Positions 1 through 5,255 of a stretch of DNA of 5,851 nucleotides are shown in pieces; within the stretch, counting starts at the first letter, position 1, and each line of letters opens with the position of its first letter. Source of the stretch: Nanobdellota archaeon. GTDB taxonomy: Archaea; Nanobdellota; Nanobdellia; Pacearchaeales; UBA12030. A model generated the notes under the pieces. The model searched no databases and was not told the DNA's origin. It was given only the letters and a program-made list of their open reading frames with translations. The position numbers were made by a program, and so were the translations under genes. The stretch lies in contig JACZVS010000034.1 in assembly GCA_022572525.1 (NCBI GenBank), positions 1 through 5,851 on the forward strand, given 5' to 3'.

Positions 1-11
1 ACACTTGCAGA

Positions 12-19
12 TTTATAAA
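12..19 (-). promoter_or_regulatory. TATA box for a gene beyond the left edge
   Basis: A perfect TTTATAAA box lies immediately after the bud32 stop codon (TGA at 22-20 on the minus strand). The 12 bases around it, AGATTTATAAAT at 9-20, are identical to those around the srp54 box at 1989-2000. The core is palindromic, so strand is assigned from context: the genes here run leftwards and no plus-strand gene follows. If the 25.5-base box-to-ATG spacing seen twice in this window holds, the next minus-strand gene starts about 10 bases outside the window. This is inference, because the gene itself is not visible. Confidence 0.5.
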
Positions 20-628
20 TCATAGCATGCTCTTCCTTTTGTAGCGGCCTCTTTTCTCAACAACTTCGAGTCTTGAAAGGACTTTCTTGCCCTCATTATA
101 ATGTTTAGAGTAACTTTTTGTGAATTCTTTAAAGAGATTATCTGAAATCTTGAAATGCTTGCTGTTCAAAGCTTCCTTAAGCAGATGGATGTCAACTGCT
201 TTGTCTTCAACCTTTGTAGAATGGAATGACAATCCAAAGTCAATAAAATAAAGCTTGTCTTTCAAGATCATGTTACTTGTTGTTAGGTCTCCATGGATAA
301 TGTTGGCGGCATGTAATTTTGCAACTGTCTTCCCAATATCTTGGGAAACTTTTTTCCGCTGTTTGCTGTTGAATGAATCAAGATAACTACTTAGCAACTT
401 CCCATTCAGGAATTCCATTTCTATTGTTTCCTCATTTGATGTCAGAACTTTTGGAACTGCTACGATGTTAGAGATCTTGTTGAGAATTCTTGCTTCTCTC
501 CTTGTTCTACTTTTTCTAAGAGAAGAATCGAGTAAAGGATGCCTGTAACTCTTTTTGACTCTTTTCTTCAGTAAAGATTCTTTCTTTCTTAACAAAATAG
601 CCTCGGCTCCTCTCGCAATAATTTTCAT
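20..628 (-). CDS. bud32: Bud32, KEOPS complex protein kinase/ATPase (stand-alone)
   Basis: Bud32 is the small atypical kinase of the cytoplasmic KEOPS complex (with Kae1, Cgi121 and Pcc1), which makes threonylcarbamoyladenosine at position 37 of ANN-decoding tRNAs. The 202-residue product matches the compact family from end to end. It has the N-terminal GAEA (7-10), the KKRVKKSYRHP stretch (21-31), the RTRREAR helix (41-47), the catalytic loop HGDLTTSN (112-119, Asp114 and Asn119), the metal-binding DFG (130-132), VEDKAVD (140-146) and the typical basic RGRY tail (193-196). In many archaea Bud32 is fused behind Kae1; here it is separate. Its ATG is one base after the srp54 stop and no promoter box lies between them, so it is probably co-transcribed with srp54. 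No Shine-Dalgarno motif is seen. Confidence 0.96.
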   Translation of the reverse strand: MKIIARGAEAILLRKKESLLKKRVKKSYRHPLLDSSLRKSRTRREARILNKISNIVAVPKVLTSNEETIEMEFLNGKLLSSYLDSFNSKQRKKVSQDIGKTVAKLHAANIIHGDLTTSNMILKDKLYFIDFGLSFHSTKVEDKAVDIHLLKEALNSKHFKISDNLFKEFTKSYSKHYNEGKKVLSRLEVVEKRGRYKRKSML

Positions 629-629
629 T

Positions 630-1970
630 CTAAAGTGATATCTTGAATTTTTTGGCCAGTTTCTGGAGATCCTTCTGACTCATCCCTTTTCCCTTTGTAA
701 CTCCAAAGAACTTCTTTACCATTTTGTATTGCTTTAGCATTTCTTTTATCTCTCCAGAAGGAACATTGCTTCCCTTTGAGATTCTTGCGATGTGCGGAGA
801 GGTGATTATCTCTGGGTTCTCAAGCTCTTCTTTTGTCATGCTTTTCATCGAATGATGCCATCTCTTAAGCTTACCCTCCTGTATTTGCATTAAATCTTTT
901 GGCAACTTGACTTTGGAAAATCCAGGGATTAACTCTGCGATTTTACTTAAAGGACCCATTTTACTCATTGCACTTATTTGATCATGTAGATCTAGAAGGG
1001 TGAATTTTCCTTCTTCTAGACTTTTCTCAAGCTTTTCTTTCTCCTCTTCCCCTAAAGCAATTTTTGTTTTCTCAAGCAATGCATTCAAGTCTCCCATTCC
1101 AAGTAATCTAGAAATGAAAGTAGTTCCATCAAAAGTTTCAATGTCTTGTGGCTTCTCCCCAGTTCCGATAAAAAGAACAGGGGCCTTTGTAATGCTTGCA
1201 GCTGCTAAAGCGCCTCCAGCTTTGGCAGTTCCATCTAATCTTGTTAAGAAAATTCCTGTTATGCCACAATTATTATGGAAACCCTCAACAACACTTCTAG
1301 CAGCCTGTCCAATATCTGCTGATAAAGTTAAAATAACTTCTTGAGGCCTGATCTTTTTATTTAATTGCTTAATTTCTTTTTCAAGATTTTTGTCAAGATC
1401 GTGCCTTCCGGCTGTATCAATAATTACAATATCAAATTTTTTTGTTTGCTCCTCAAATTTTTTCCAGATATAGAGGGGATCTTTTTCTTTCTTGTCAATA
1501 AATGTTTGTACTTTTATCTTTTCTCCTAACTGCTGTAATTGATCATGAGCTGCTGGTCTGTGAGTATCAAGGCCGATCATGCAAACTTTGTGGCCTCTTT
1601 TGGAATAGTAAAGTGCTAATTTTGAGATGCTTGTTGTCTTTCCGCTTCCATATAAGCCTATAAACATTATTTTGTAAGGCCCTTTTTTAATCTCGAGTTC
1701 TTTCTTTTCTTTACCGAGTAGCTCAATGAGCTCATCATGAACTATCTTTATTAGCTGCTCCCTCTTAGTTATTCCTGCTTTTGGTTCTCCCCTTGCCTTT
1801 TCCTTTATTCTCTCACTCAGCTGAAAGACAAGCTCAACATCGACATCTGATTCAAGAAGTGCTCTTTGCAGATCTTTAACAAGCTCATCGAGAAGTTTTG
1901 TATCAACAAATACAGCAGAAGCTACTTTTTTCAGTGCTGCCTTTAATTTTTCTCCTAGAGCCCCTAGCAT
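630..1970 (-). CDS. srp54: SRP54, signal recognition particle GTPase
   Basis: SRP54 binds 7S RNA and the signal sequences of emerging proteins, then docks with FtsY at the membrane for co-translational insertion. The 446-residue protein has the N domain (about 1-95), the G domain (about 96-300) and the M domain (about 303-446). GTPase motifs are GLYGSGKTT (105-113), DTHRPAA (135-141), DTAGR (185-189), TRLDGTAKAGGA (243-254) and GTGEK (269-273). The M domain shows the MGPL and IPG signal-binding segments (338-350) and the RNA-binding RISKGSN helix (396-402). The start is supported by the archaeal-type N terminus, LGEKLKAALKKVASAVFVD (5-23). Oddities are Tyr107 where Gln is usual in the P-loop and Arg244 where the guanine-binding motif has Lys (TKxD). 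It lies 39 bases after ftsY with its own TATA box, and bud32 follows directly. Confidence 0.98.
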   Translation of the reverse strand: MLGALGEKLKAALKKVASAVFVDTKLLDELVKDLQRALLESDVDVELVFQLSERIKEKARGEPKAGITKREQLIKIVHDELIELLGKEKKELEIKKGPYKIMFIGLYGSGKTTSISKLALYYSKRGHKVCMIGLDTHRPAAHDQLQQLGEKIKVQTFIDKKEKDPLYIWKKFEEQTKKFDIVIIDTAGRHDLDKNLEKEIKQLNKKIRPQEVILTLSADIGQAARSVVEGFHNNCGITGIFLTRLDGTAKAGGALAAASITKAPVLFIGTGEKPQDIETFDGTTFISRLLGMGDLNALLEKTKIALGEEEKEKLEKSLEEGKFTLLDLHDQISAMSKMGPLSKIAELIPGFSKVKLPKDLMQIQEGKLKRWHHSMKSMTKEELENPEIITSPHIARISKGSNVPSGEIKEMLKQYKMVKKFFGVTKGKGMSQKDLQKLAKKFKISL

Positions 1971-1991
1971 GCGTATTTGTAGAAATAGAGA

Positions 1992-1999
1992 TTTATAAA
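1992..1999 (-). promoter_or_regulatory. srp54 TATA box, leaderless spacing
   Basis: A perfect TTTATAAA box lies in the 39-base gap between ftsY and srp54. Its centre is 25.5 bases upstream of the first base of the srp54 ATG. Archaeal transcription starts about 25-27 bases after the box centre, so the mRNA should start at or next to the ATG, with no 5' leader. srp54 can therefore probably be transcribed independently of ftsY. Confidence 0.7.
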
Positions 2000-2009
2000 T
2001 TTAAGGAAT

Positions 2010-3032
2010 CTACAAGCCCAAACTTCTTATAACCTTCTCTTTATCGAATACATCTAGGTCTTTATACTCTTGTCCTGTTCCTAGAAAGAGAATTGGCTTC
2101 TTTGTGACATAGCTCATACTTACAGCCGCTCCACCCTTTTCATCGACATCTGCCTTTGTGAGGATGATGGCATCTACCCCTATTTTCTCATCGAATTCTT
2201 CTGCTTGTACCACAGCGTCGTTCCCAATTAGTGATTCCCCGACAAATATCTTTAGATCCGGCTTAGCAACTCTGCAGATCTTTTTCATCTCCTCCATTAA
2301 ATTGATGTTAGAATGCATTCTTCCAGCTGTATCGATTAAGACAACGTCAAGTTTCCTTGCCTTTGCATGTTCAATCGCATCAAATGCAACAGCTGCAGGA
2401 TCCGATCCATACTTCTGTTTTATCATTTCAATATCAAGAGTAGAGGCATGATGTTCTAATTGTTCAATACTGGCTGCTCTAAATGTATCTGAGGCCGAGA
2501 ACACACAACTTAGTTTATTTTTCTTCAACAAGTTGGCAACCTTTGCAATTGTGGTTGTTTTTCCACTTCCATTAATTCCGAAGAACACTATGACAAATGG
2601 CTTTTTCCCTTTCTTTACTTTTGCAACTAGATCAAATGGATCTAAAAGAATTTCTTCTAAAGTCTTCCTTAAAGTTTCTTTGATTGTTTTTTCTAATTCA
2701 CCTTTCTTTACGTTCTTGCCAACCAACTTTTCCTTTAAATCTTCTCGGATTTTCTCTATTGTTAAGATGGCTACATTGTTCTCGAGCAAAGCTCTTTCAA
2801 GTTCCCAAAAAACTTTATCGAATTCAGCCTCATTCAAAGAGAAAGTCGTAAGCTTCCTCTTTATTTTTTGAATAAGAGTTGGCTTCTCCTTCTCTTTTAT
2901 CTCGCCCTCTTGTACTCTTTTCTCAACTTCCTCCTTGGCTTTCTCTTCAGCTTCTCCTTCCTTTGCCCTTGTAATGCTATTTTTTATAGCGGATACAGCT
3001 TTCTTAATCTTCTCTTTTAGAAATTTAAACAT
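2010..3032 (-). CDS. ftsY: FtsY, signal recognition particle receptor GTPase
   Basis: FtsY is the membrane-associated receptor that pairs with SRP54, each activating the other's GTPase, to deliver ribosomes to the Sec channel. The 340-residue protein begins with an amphipathic basic helix, MFKFLKEKIKKAVSAIKN (1-18), and a charged Lys/Glu-rich region to about residue 50. These form a short A domain suited to membrane contact, and there is no transmembrane segment. The N domain covers about 52-140. The G domain has GINGSGKTT (152-160), DTFRAA (182-187), GSDPAAVAFDA (209-219), DTAGRM (234-239), TKAD (292-295) and GTGQ (318-321), which together distinguish FtsY from SRP54. The usual DALxGNDA segment reads ESLIGNDA (266-273). 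It has its own TATA box and is the first gene of the leftward group. Confidence 0.97.
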   Translation of the reverse strand: MFKFLKEKIKKAVSAIKNSITRAKEGEAEEKAKEEVEKRVQEGEIKEKEKPTLIQKIKRKLTTFSLNEAEFDKVFWELERALLENNVAILTIEKIREDLKEKLVGKNVKKGELEKTIKETLRKTLEEILLDPFDLVAKVKKGKKPFVIVFFGINGSGKTTTIAKVANLLKKNKLSCVFSASDTFRAASIEQLEHHASTLDIEMIKQKYGSDPAAVAFDAIEHAKARKLDVVLIDTAGRMHSNINLMEEMKKICRVAKPDLKIFVGESLIGNDAVVQAEEFDEKIGVDAIILTKADVDEKGGAAVSMSYVTKKPILFLGTGQEYKDLDVFDKEKVIRSLGL

Positions 3033-3053
3033 AAAATAATGCGTCTCGTGAGT

Positions 3054-3061
3054 TTTATAAA
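3054..3061 (-). promoter_or_regulatory. ftsY TATA box, leaderless spacing
   Basis: A perfect TTTATAAA lies with its centre 25.5 bases before the A of the ftsY ATG, the same spacing as for srp54. On the minus strand, ATTTATAAA followed by CT after one to two bases is shared with the other boxes in this window. A start of transcription at or beside the ATG is expected, giving a leaderless mRNA. Confidence 0.7.
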
Positions 3062-3082
3062 TCTTGTTAGGAACTGAAAAAG

Positions 3083-3090
3083 TTTAAAAA
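3083..3090 (+). promoter_or_regulatory. Probable TATA box of the GINS-ribosomal operon
   Basis: TTTAAAAA is preceded directly by the purine-rich GAAAAAG, a good match to an archaeal TFB recognition element. Transcription would begin near 3112-3114, giving a leader of about 22 bases before the ATG at 3135. A weaker alternative is CTTAATAG at 3105-3112, whose centre is 26.5 bases from the ATG. It would give a leaderless mRNA like those of ftsY and srp54. The sequence alone does not decide between them. Confidence 0.5.
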
Positions 3091-3098
3091 CTGGAACC

Positions 3099-3110
3099 AT
3101 TAAGCTTAAT
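3099..3110. repeat. 12-base perfect palindrome ATTAAGCTTAAT
   Basis: This perfect inverted repeat without a spacer lies between the probable TATA box (3083-3090) and the predicted transcription start (about 3113), a position where a bound dimeric repressor would block polymerase. A palindrome this short is expected a few times by chance in AT-rich DNA of this length, so an operator role is only a suggestion from its location. Confidence 0.35.
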
Positions 3111-3134
3111 AGGGGAAATAGAATCTTTCTGAAG

Positions 3135-3701
3135 ATGGTAACCTACCCGGAAATTTTTGAAATTTTGAGGAAGGAAAAGTACTCTGATAAGTTGCAAGAA
3201 CTTGGAAAGAACTTCCTTGATGATGTATCTCTTTACTTGAAAGAGAAGAGGGCTCTTCTGGAGAGAGAAAGGGAAGAAAGGCCTTCGTTTTTTAACGAAA
3301 CCCTTGAAAGAACAAAAAAGCAACTGGATAATGCAAAGATTATGCTAAGAGATTTGTTCATGTTGAGGGAGAAGAAGATCGTTGAAATCGCCTTGATAGC
3401 CTCTAAGACAGGGATAAGTAAGACTGATATGAATAGCATGCTTGAAAATGAGAAAGAACTTTTTGAAGCAGTCTTCGAGAAAATTAAGAAAAGTGAGGAG
3501 AAGCTTATATCAATTATTGAAGGTATAAAGAGGATAGATGATGAAAACATTTTGGTTAAATTTAAAGCAGAGATTCCAAAATTTGTAGACCTAAGTGGAA
3601 GTGAACTAGGCCCTTTCAAGGAGAGAGATGTTGCAAATCTGCCTAAAAAGATTGCAGAAGCTTTAATAAAGAATAAAATTGTTGAAGTTGTCGAAATTTA
3701 A
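3135..3701 (+). CDS. gins51: GINS complex subunit, Gins51 (Sld5/Psf1-like) type
   Basis: GINS joins MCM helicase and GAN/Cdc45 in the archaeal CMG-like replicative helicase. The 188-residue protein has an N-terminal helical A domain (about 1-130), beginning YPEIFEILRKEK and including LKEKRALLEREREE (35-48) and a long helix around 57-88. A small beta-rich B domain follows at the C terminus (about 138-188, with VKFKAEIPKFVDLSG and LGPF). The A-then-B order marks the Gins51 type rather than Gins23, which has B first. No Gins23 is seen here, and some archaea use Gins51 alone as a homotetramer. It heads the rightward operon, with its stop one base before the L44e ATG. In several archaea pcna lies between GINS and L44e; it is absent here. 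No Shine-Dalgarno motif stands out. Confidence 0.88.
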   Translation: MVTYPEIFEILRKEKYSDKLQELGKNFLDDVSLYLKEKRALLEREREERPSFFNETLERTKKQLDNAKIMLRDLFMLREKKIVEIALIASKTGISKTDMNSMLENEKELFEAVFEKIKKSEEKLISIIEGIKRIDDENILVKFKAEIPKFVDLSGSELGPFKERDVANLPKKIAEALIKNKIVEVVEI

Positions 3702-3702
3702 A

Positions 3703-4014
3703 ATGATATTAAAGGAAAAGCGAAAAAGATTCTGCCCATACTGCAATAAGCATACTCTTCATAAAGTTTCACAGGTAAAATCTGGCGGGAAAAGGGGAAG
3801 TCTTAAGAGGGGATCTCTCGGAAGAGCTAAAAAGAGGGGGTTAGCGAGAGGCAAAGGCAATCTCGGAAGATATGGAAGTAAACCAGCTGTCGGTAAGTTT
3901 AAGAGAACTATTAAAAGTAGTAAAAAGATTAGCCTTCTTTTTACTTGCACAGTTTGTTTAAAGAAACATGTAGGGGGAATATCTAAAAGGGTTAAGCGAC
4001 TTGAGATAAAGTAA
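3703..4014 (+). CDS. rpl44e: 50S ribosomal protein L44e (eL42)
   Basis: This is a large-subunit ribosomal protein whose loop reaches the E site near the CCA end of the exiting tRNA. The 103-residue product has two zinc-binding knuckles, CPYC (11-14) and CTVC (82-85). The first pair is at exactly the family position, and the second is followed by the usual KKH. Between them is a strongly basic, Gly-rich loop with repeated GSL/GR/RG units (about 28-58). Typical archaeal members have about 92 residues, so this loop is about 11 residues longer. I chose the ATG one base after the GINS stop; an in-frame TTG at 3679 would add eight residues inside GINS and is unneeded. S27e follows after six bases, the usual archaeal order. 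Confidence 0.92.
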   Translation: MILKEKRKRFCPYCNKHTLHKVSQVKSGGKRGSLKRGSLGRAKKRGLARGKGNLGRYGSKPAVGKFKRTIKSSKKISLLFTCTVCLKKHVGGISKRVKRLEIK

Positions 4015-4020
4015 ATAAGA

Positions 4021-4194
4021 ATGGAAAGAAAAACAAAAAGCAAATTTTTGAAAGTAAGATGTAAGTGTAAGAATGAGCAAATTATATTTGGTAAATCCTC
4101 CTCTAAAGTAAAATGTTTGGTTTGTGGTAAAACTCTTGCCGAATCGACTGGGGGAAAGATAAAGGTTAAGTCAAGAATTTTGGAAGTTTTGTGA
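4021..4194 (+). CDS. rps27e: 30S ribosomal protein S27e (eS27), compact
   Basis: This is a small-subunit zinc-ribbon ribosomal protein of only 57 residues. The sequence KFLKVRCKCKNEQIIFG (8-24) followed by VKCLVCGKTLAESTGG (30-45) and a C-terminal ILEVL is diagnostic of S27e. Family members usually have about 60-65 residues, so this one has a minimal N terminus. The second knuckle is a normal CxxC (32-35), but the first is C14-K-C16, a CxC that is one residue shorter than the common CPDC form. It lies six bases after L44e, and its TGA overlaps the next ATG (TGATG), implying translational coupling. Confidence 0.94.
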   Translation: MERKTKSKFLKVRCKCKNEQIIFGKSSSKVKCLVCGKTLAESTGGKIKVKSRILEVL

Positions 4195-4397
4195 TGATAA
4201 ATAAACAAATATCAAGATATGTTAAAGTATGCTTGCTTTGTGGGGGGACCAACATTAAAATGCCAAATCTTGGTTTGGATGTAAGGATGACTATAAGAGA
4301 TAAATGTTTGGATTGTGATTACATCGGCAATTTTCCAGAAATTGATGTGAAAAATGCGGAAGAATTTAAGAAAAAATTGAAGAAAACTGATAAATGA
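4194..4397 (+). CDS. Small zinc-ribbon protein of unknown function
   Basis: I cannot name this 67-residue protein. It shows two zinc knuckles, CLLC (13-16, followed by GG) and CLDC (38-41), 21 residues apart. The middle contains MPNLGLDVRMTIRDK (23-37), the segment after the second knuckle reads IGNFPEI (44-50), and the tail is a Lys-rich helix. This is a single treble-clef or zinc-ribbon fold with no catalytic motif, signal peptide or membrane segment. The ATG at 4194 overlaps the S27e stop (TGATG) and the stop overlaps the aIF2-alpha start (ATGA), so it is locked into a translation operon. I infer a ribosome- or translation-linked role. A GTG at 4191, one codon upstream, is possible but unnecessary. 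Confidence 0.85.
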   Translation: MINKQISRYVKVCLLCGGTNIKMPNLGLDVRMTIRDKCLDCDYIGNFPEIDVKNAEEFKKKLKKTDK

Positions 4398-5134
4398 AAG
4401 AGCAAAAATTCCCAGAAGAAGATGAAATTGTTTTGTGTACCGTCTCTTCCAGAATATTCCCGACAACGGTTTTCTGTACATTAGAAAATGGAAGTGAGGG
4501 AGTTATCCCTATTAGTGAGATTGCTCCCGGAAGAATAAGGAACATAAGGGATTATGTGAAAGAGGGGAAGAGGGTTATATGCAAGGTATTAAAAGTAGAT
4601 GAGGAGAAGGGCCACATTACACTATCTCTACGAAGAGTGACGCTTAAAGATAGAAAAGAGAAGATCGAAAAATACAAAAAAGAGAATAATGCTCAAGCAA
4701 TACTTAAGACATTCTACCAAAAAACAAAAATCAAGCCTGAAGGCATGGTTCTAGAAGAAATAAGAAAGAAACATGAATCACTTTTCAACTTTTTCCAAAG
4801 TGCTTTGGAGGATAAAAATAAACTTTCAGAATTAAAGATAAAGAGCGGCAAGAATTTAGATTTGCTACACAATCTAATTAAAGAAAGGGTGAAGCCTAAG
4901 AAAATAAAGATTACTTTGGATTTAGAAGTTAAGAGTTACCTGCCTAATGGGGTAGAAAAAATAAAAGAAGTTTTAAATATCAAGAAAGTATCTGTTAAGT
5001 ATATTAGTGCTCCACTCTATAGGCTAGAAATCGAGAGTGAGAATGCAAAAGAGGCTGAAAAGCTTCTTAATAATGAAGCAGAGAAAATTGTAAAATCTTT
5101 TAAAAATTTTGGAGAGATAAAAATAAAAAGCTGA
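4394..5134 (+). CDS. eif2a: Translation initiation factor aIF2 subunit alpha
   Basis: This is the alpha subunit of heterotrimeric aIF2, which brings initiator Met-tRNA to the small ribosomal subunit and contacts both tRNA and mRNA. The 246-residue protein has an N-terminal S1/OB domain (about 9-82) with the signatures SEIAPGRIRNIRDYVKEGKR (41-60) and KVDEEKGHITLSLRRV (67-82). A helical middle domain (about 85-165) follows, then a C-terminal alpha/beta domain (about 170-246) that binds the gamma subunit. It is slightly shorter than the 260-275 residues of many archaea. Ala44 sits where eukaryotic eIF2-alpha has the regulatory Ser51. The start ATG overlaps the preceding stop (ATGA), and a nop10-like gene follows after seven bases, the common archaeal order. 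Confidence 0.97.
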   Translation: MKEQKFPEEDEIVLCTVSSRIFPTTVFCTLENGSEGVIPISEIAPGRIRNIRDYVKEGKRVICKVLKVDEEKGHITLSLRRVTLKDRKEKIEKYKKENNAQAILKTFYQKTKIKPEGMVLEEIRKKHESLFNFFQSALEDKNKLSELKIKSGKNLDLLHNLIKERVKPKKIKITLDLEVKSYLPNGVEKIKEVLNIKKVSVKYISAPLYRLEIESENAKEAEKLLNNEAEKIVKSFKNFGEIKIKS

Positions 5135-5141
5135 TGTGAAA

Positions 5142-5255
5142 ATGTTTAAATGTTGCAAGTGTATGAAATACTCACTTCAGGGAAAGTGCAGTTGTGGCGG
5201 AAAATCCGCAAAAGTTGGATATAAATTTAGGTTTAAATTTTTAAAGCAAAGATGA
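5142..5255 (+). CDS. nop10: Nop10-like H/ACA RNP protein, very short
   Basis: Nop10 is a small zinc protein that binds Cbf5 in H/ACA RNPs, which guide pseudouridylation of rRNA. This 37-residue frame begins MFKCCKCMKYSLQGKCSCGGK, matching the Nop10 start (CxxC, a [KR]YTL-like motif, then a Cys pair with Gly). Its place between aIF2-alpha and a PAC2 gene is the classic nop10 position in archaea. It is shorter than the usual 50-60 residues: the conserved region with PxFSPxDxY is absent and replaced by a basic aromatic tail (YKFRFKFLKQR). The second Cys pair is C16-S-C18 rather than CxxC. Other frames show no lost C terminus, so I see no frameshift. Its TGA overlaps the PAC2 start (ATGA). Identity rests on the motif plus synteny. 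Confidence 0.75.
   Translation: MFKCCKCMKYSLQGKCSCGGKSAKVGYKFRFKFLKQR

Larger units (their letters stand above)
3033..3134. other. Divergent intergenic spacer, ftsY / GINS operon
   Basis: This 102-base AT-rich gap separates the two start codons and is the largest gene-free stretch in the window. It holds the ftsY TATA box on the minus strand, a TATA-like box with a purine-rich BRE for the plus strand, and a 12-base palindrome. The two TATA boxes lie back to back about 21 bases apart, so bound factors could influence both directions. No tRNA-like fold or coding frame with family similarity was seen. Confidence 0.75.

Noticed and set aside
1000..1344. Open frame of 114 codons on the plus strand opposite srp54
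   Set aside because: It is antisense to the conserved GTPase and M domains, has a Ser/Pro/Phe-rich composition typical of the complement of Lys/Glu-rich coding, and matches no family.
2158..2871. Two plus-strand open frames opposite ftsY (2158-2451 and 2533-2871)
   Set aside because: Both lie within the conserved ftsY coding sequence in the opposite strand, with shadow-like composition and no recognisable domain.
3679..3702. Upstream TTG start for L44e, adding eight residues
   Set aside because: The extension lies inside the GINS gene; the ATG at 3703 puts the first Cys pair at residues 11-14, exactly as in known L44e proteins.
3084..4208. Minus-strand open frames opposite GINS, L44e and S27e
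   Set aside because: They overlap well-supported plus-strand genes and consist of hydrophobic or Ser-rich complement sequence; they are not membrane proteins of their own.
4212..4481. Minus-strand frame across the zinc-ribbon/aIF2-alpha junction
   Set aside because: It is fully antisense to two genes joined by an ATGA overlap and shows no family features.
5142..5255. Frameshift as the cause of the short Nop10
   Set aside because: Neither alternative frame after the Cys motifs encodes the missing FSPxD-like segment, and the TGA forms a tidy ATGA overlap with the next gene.
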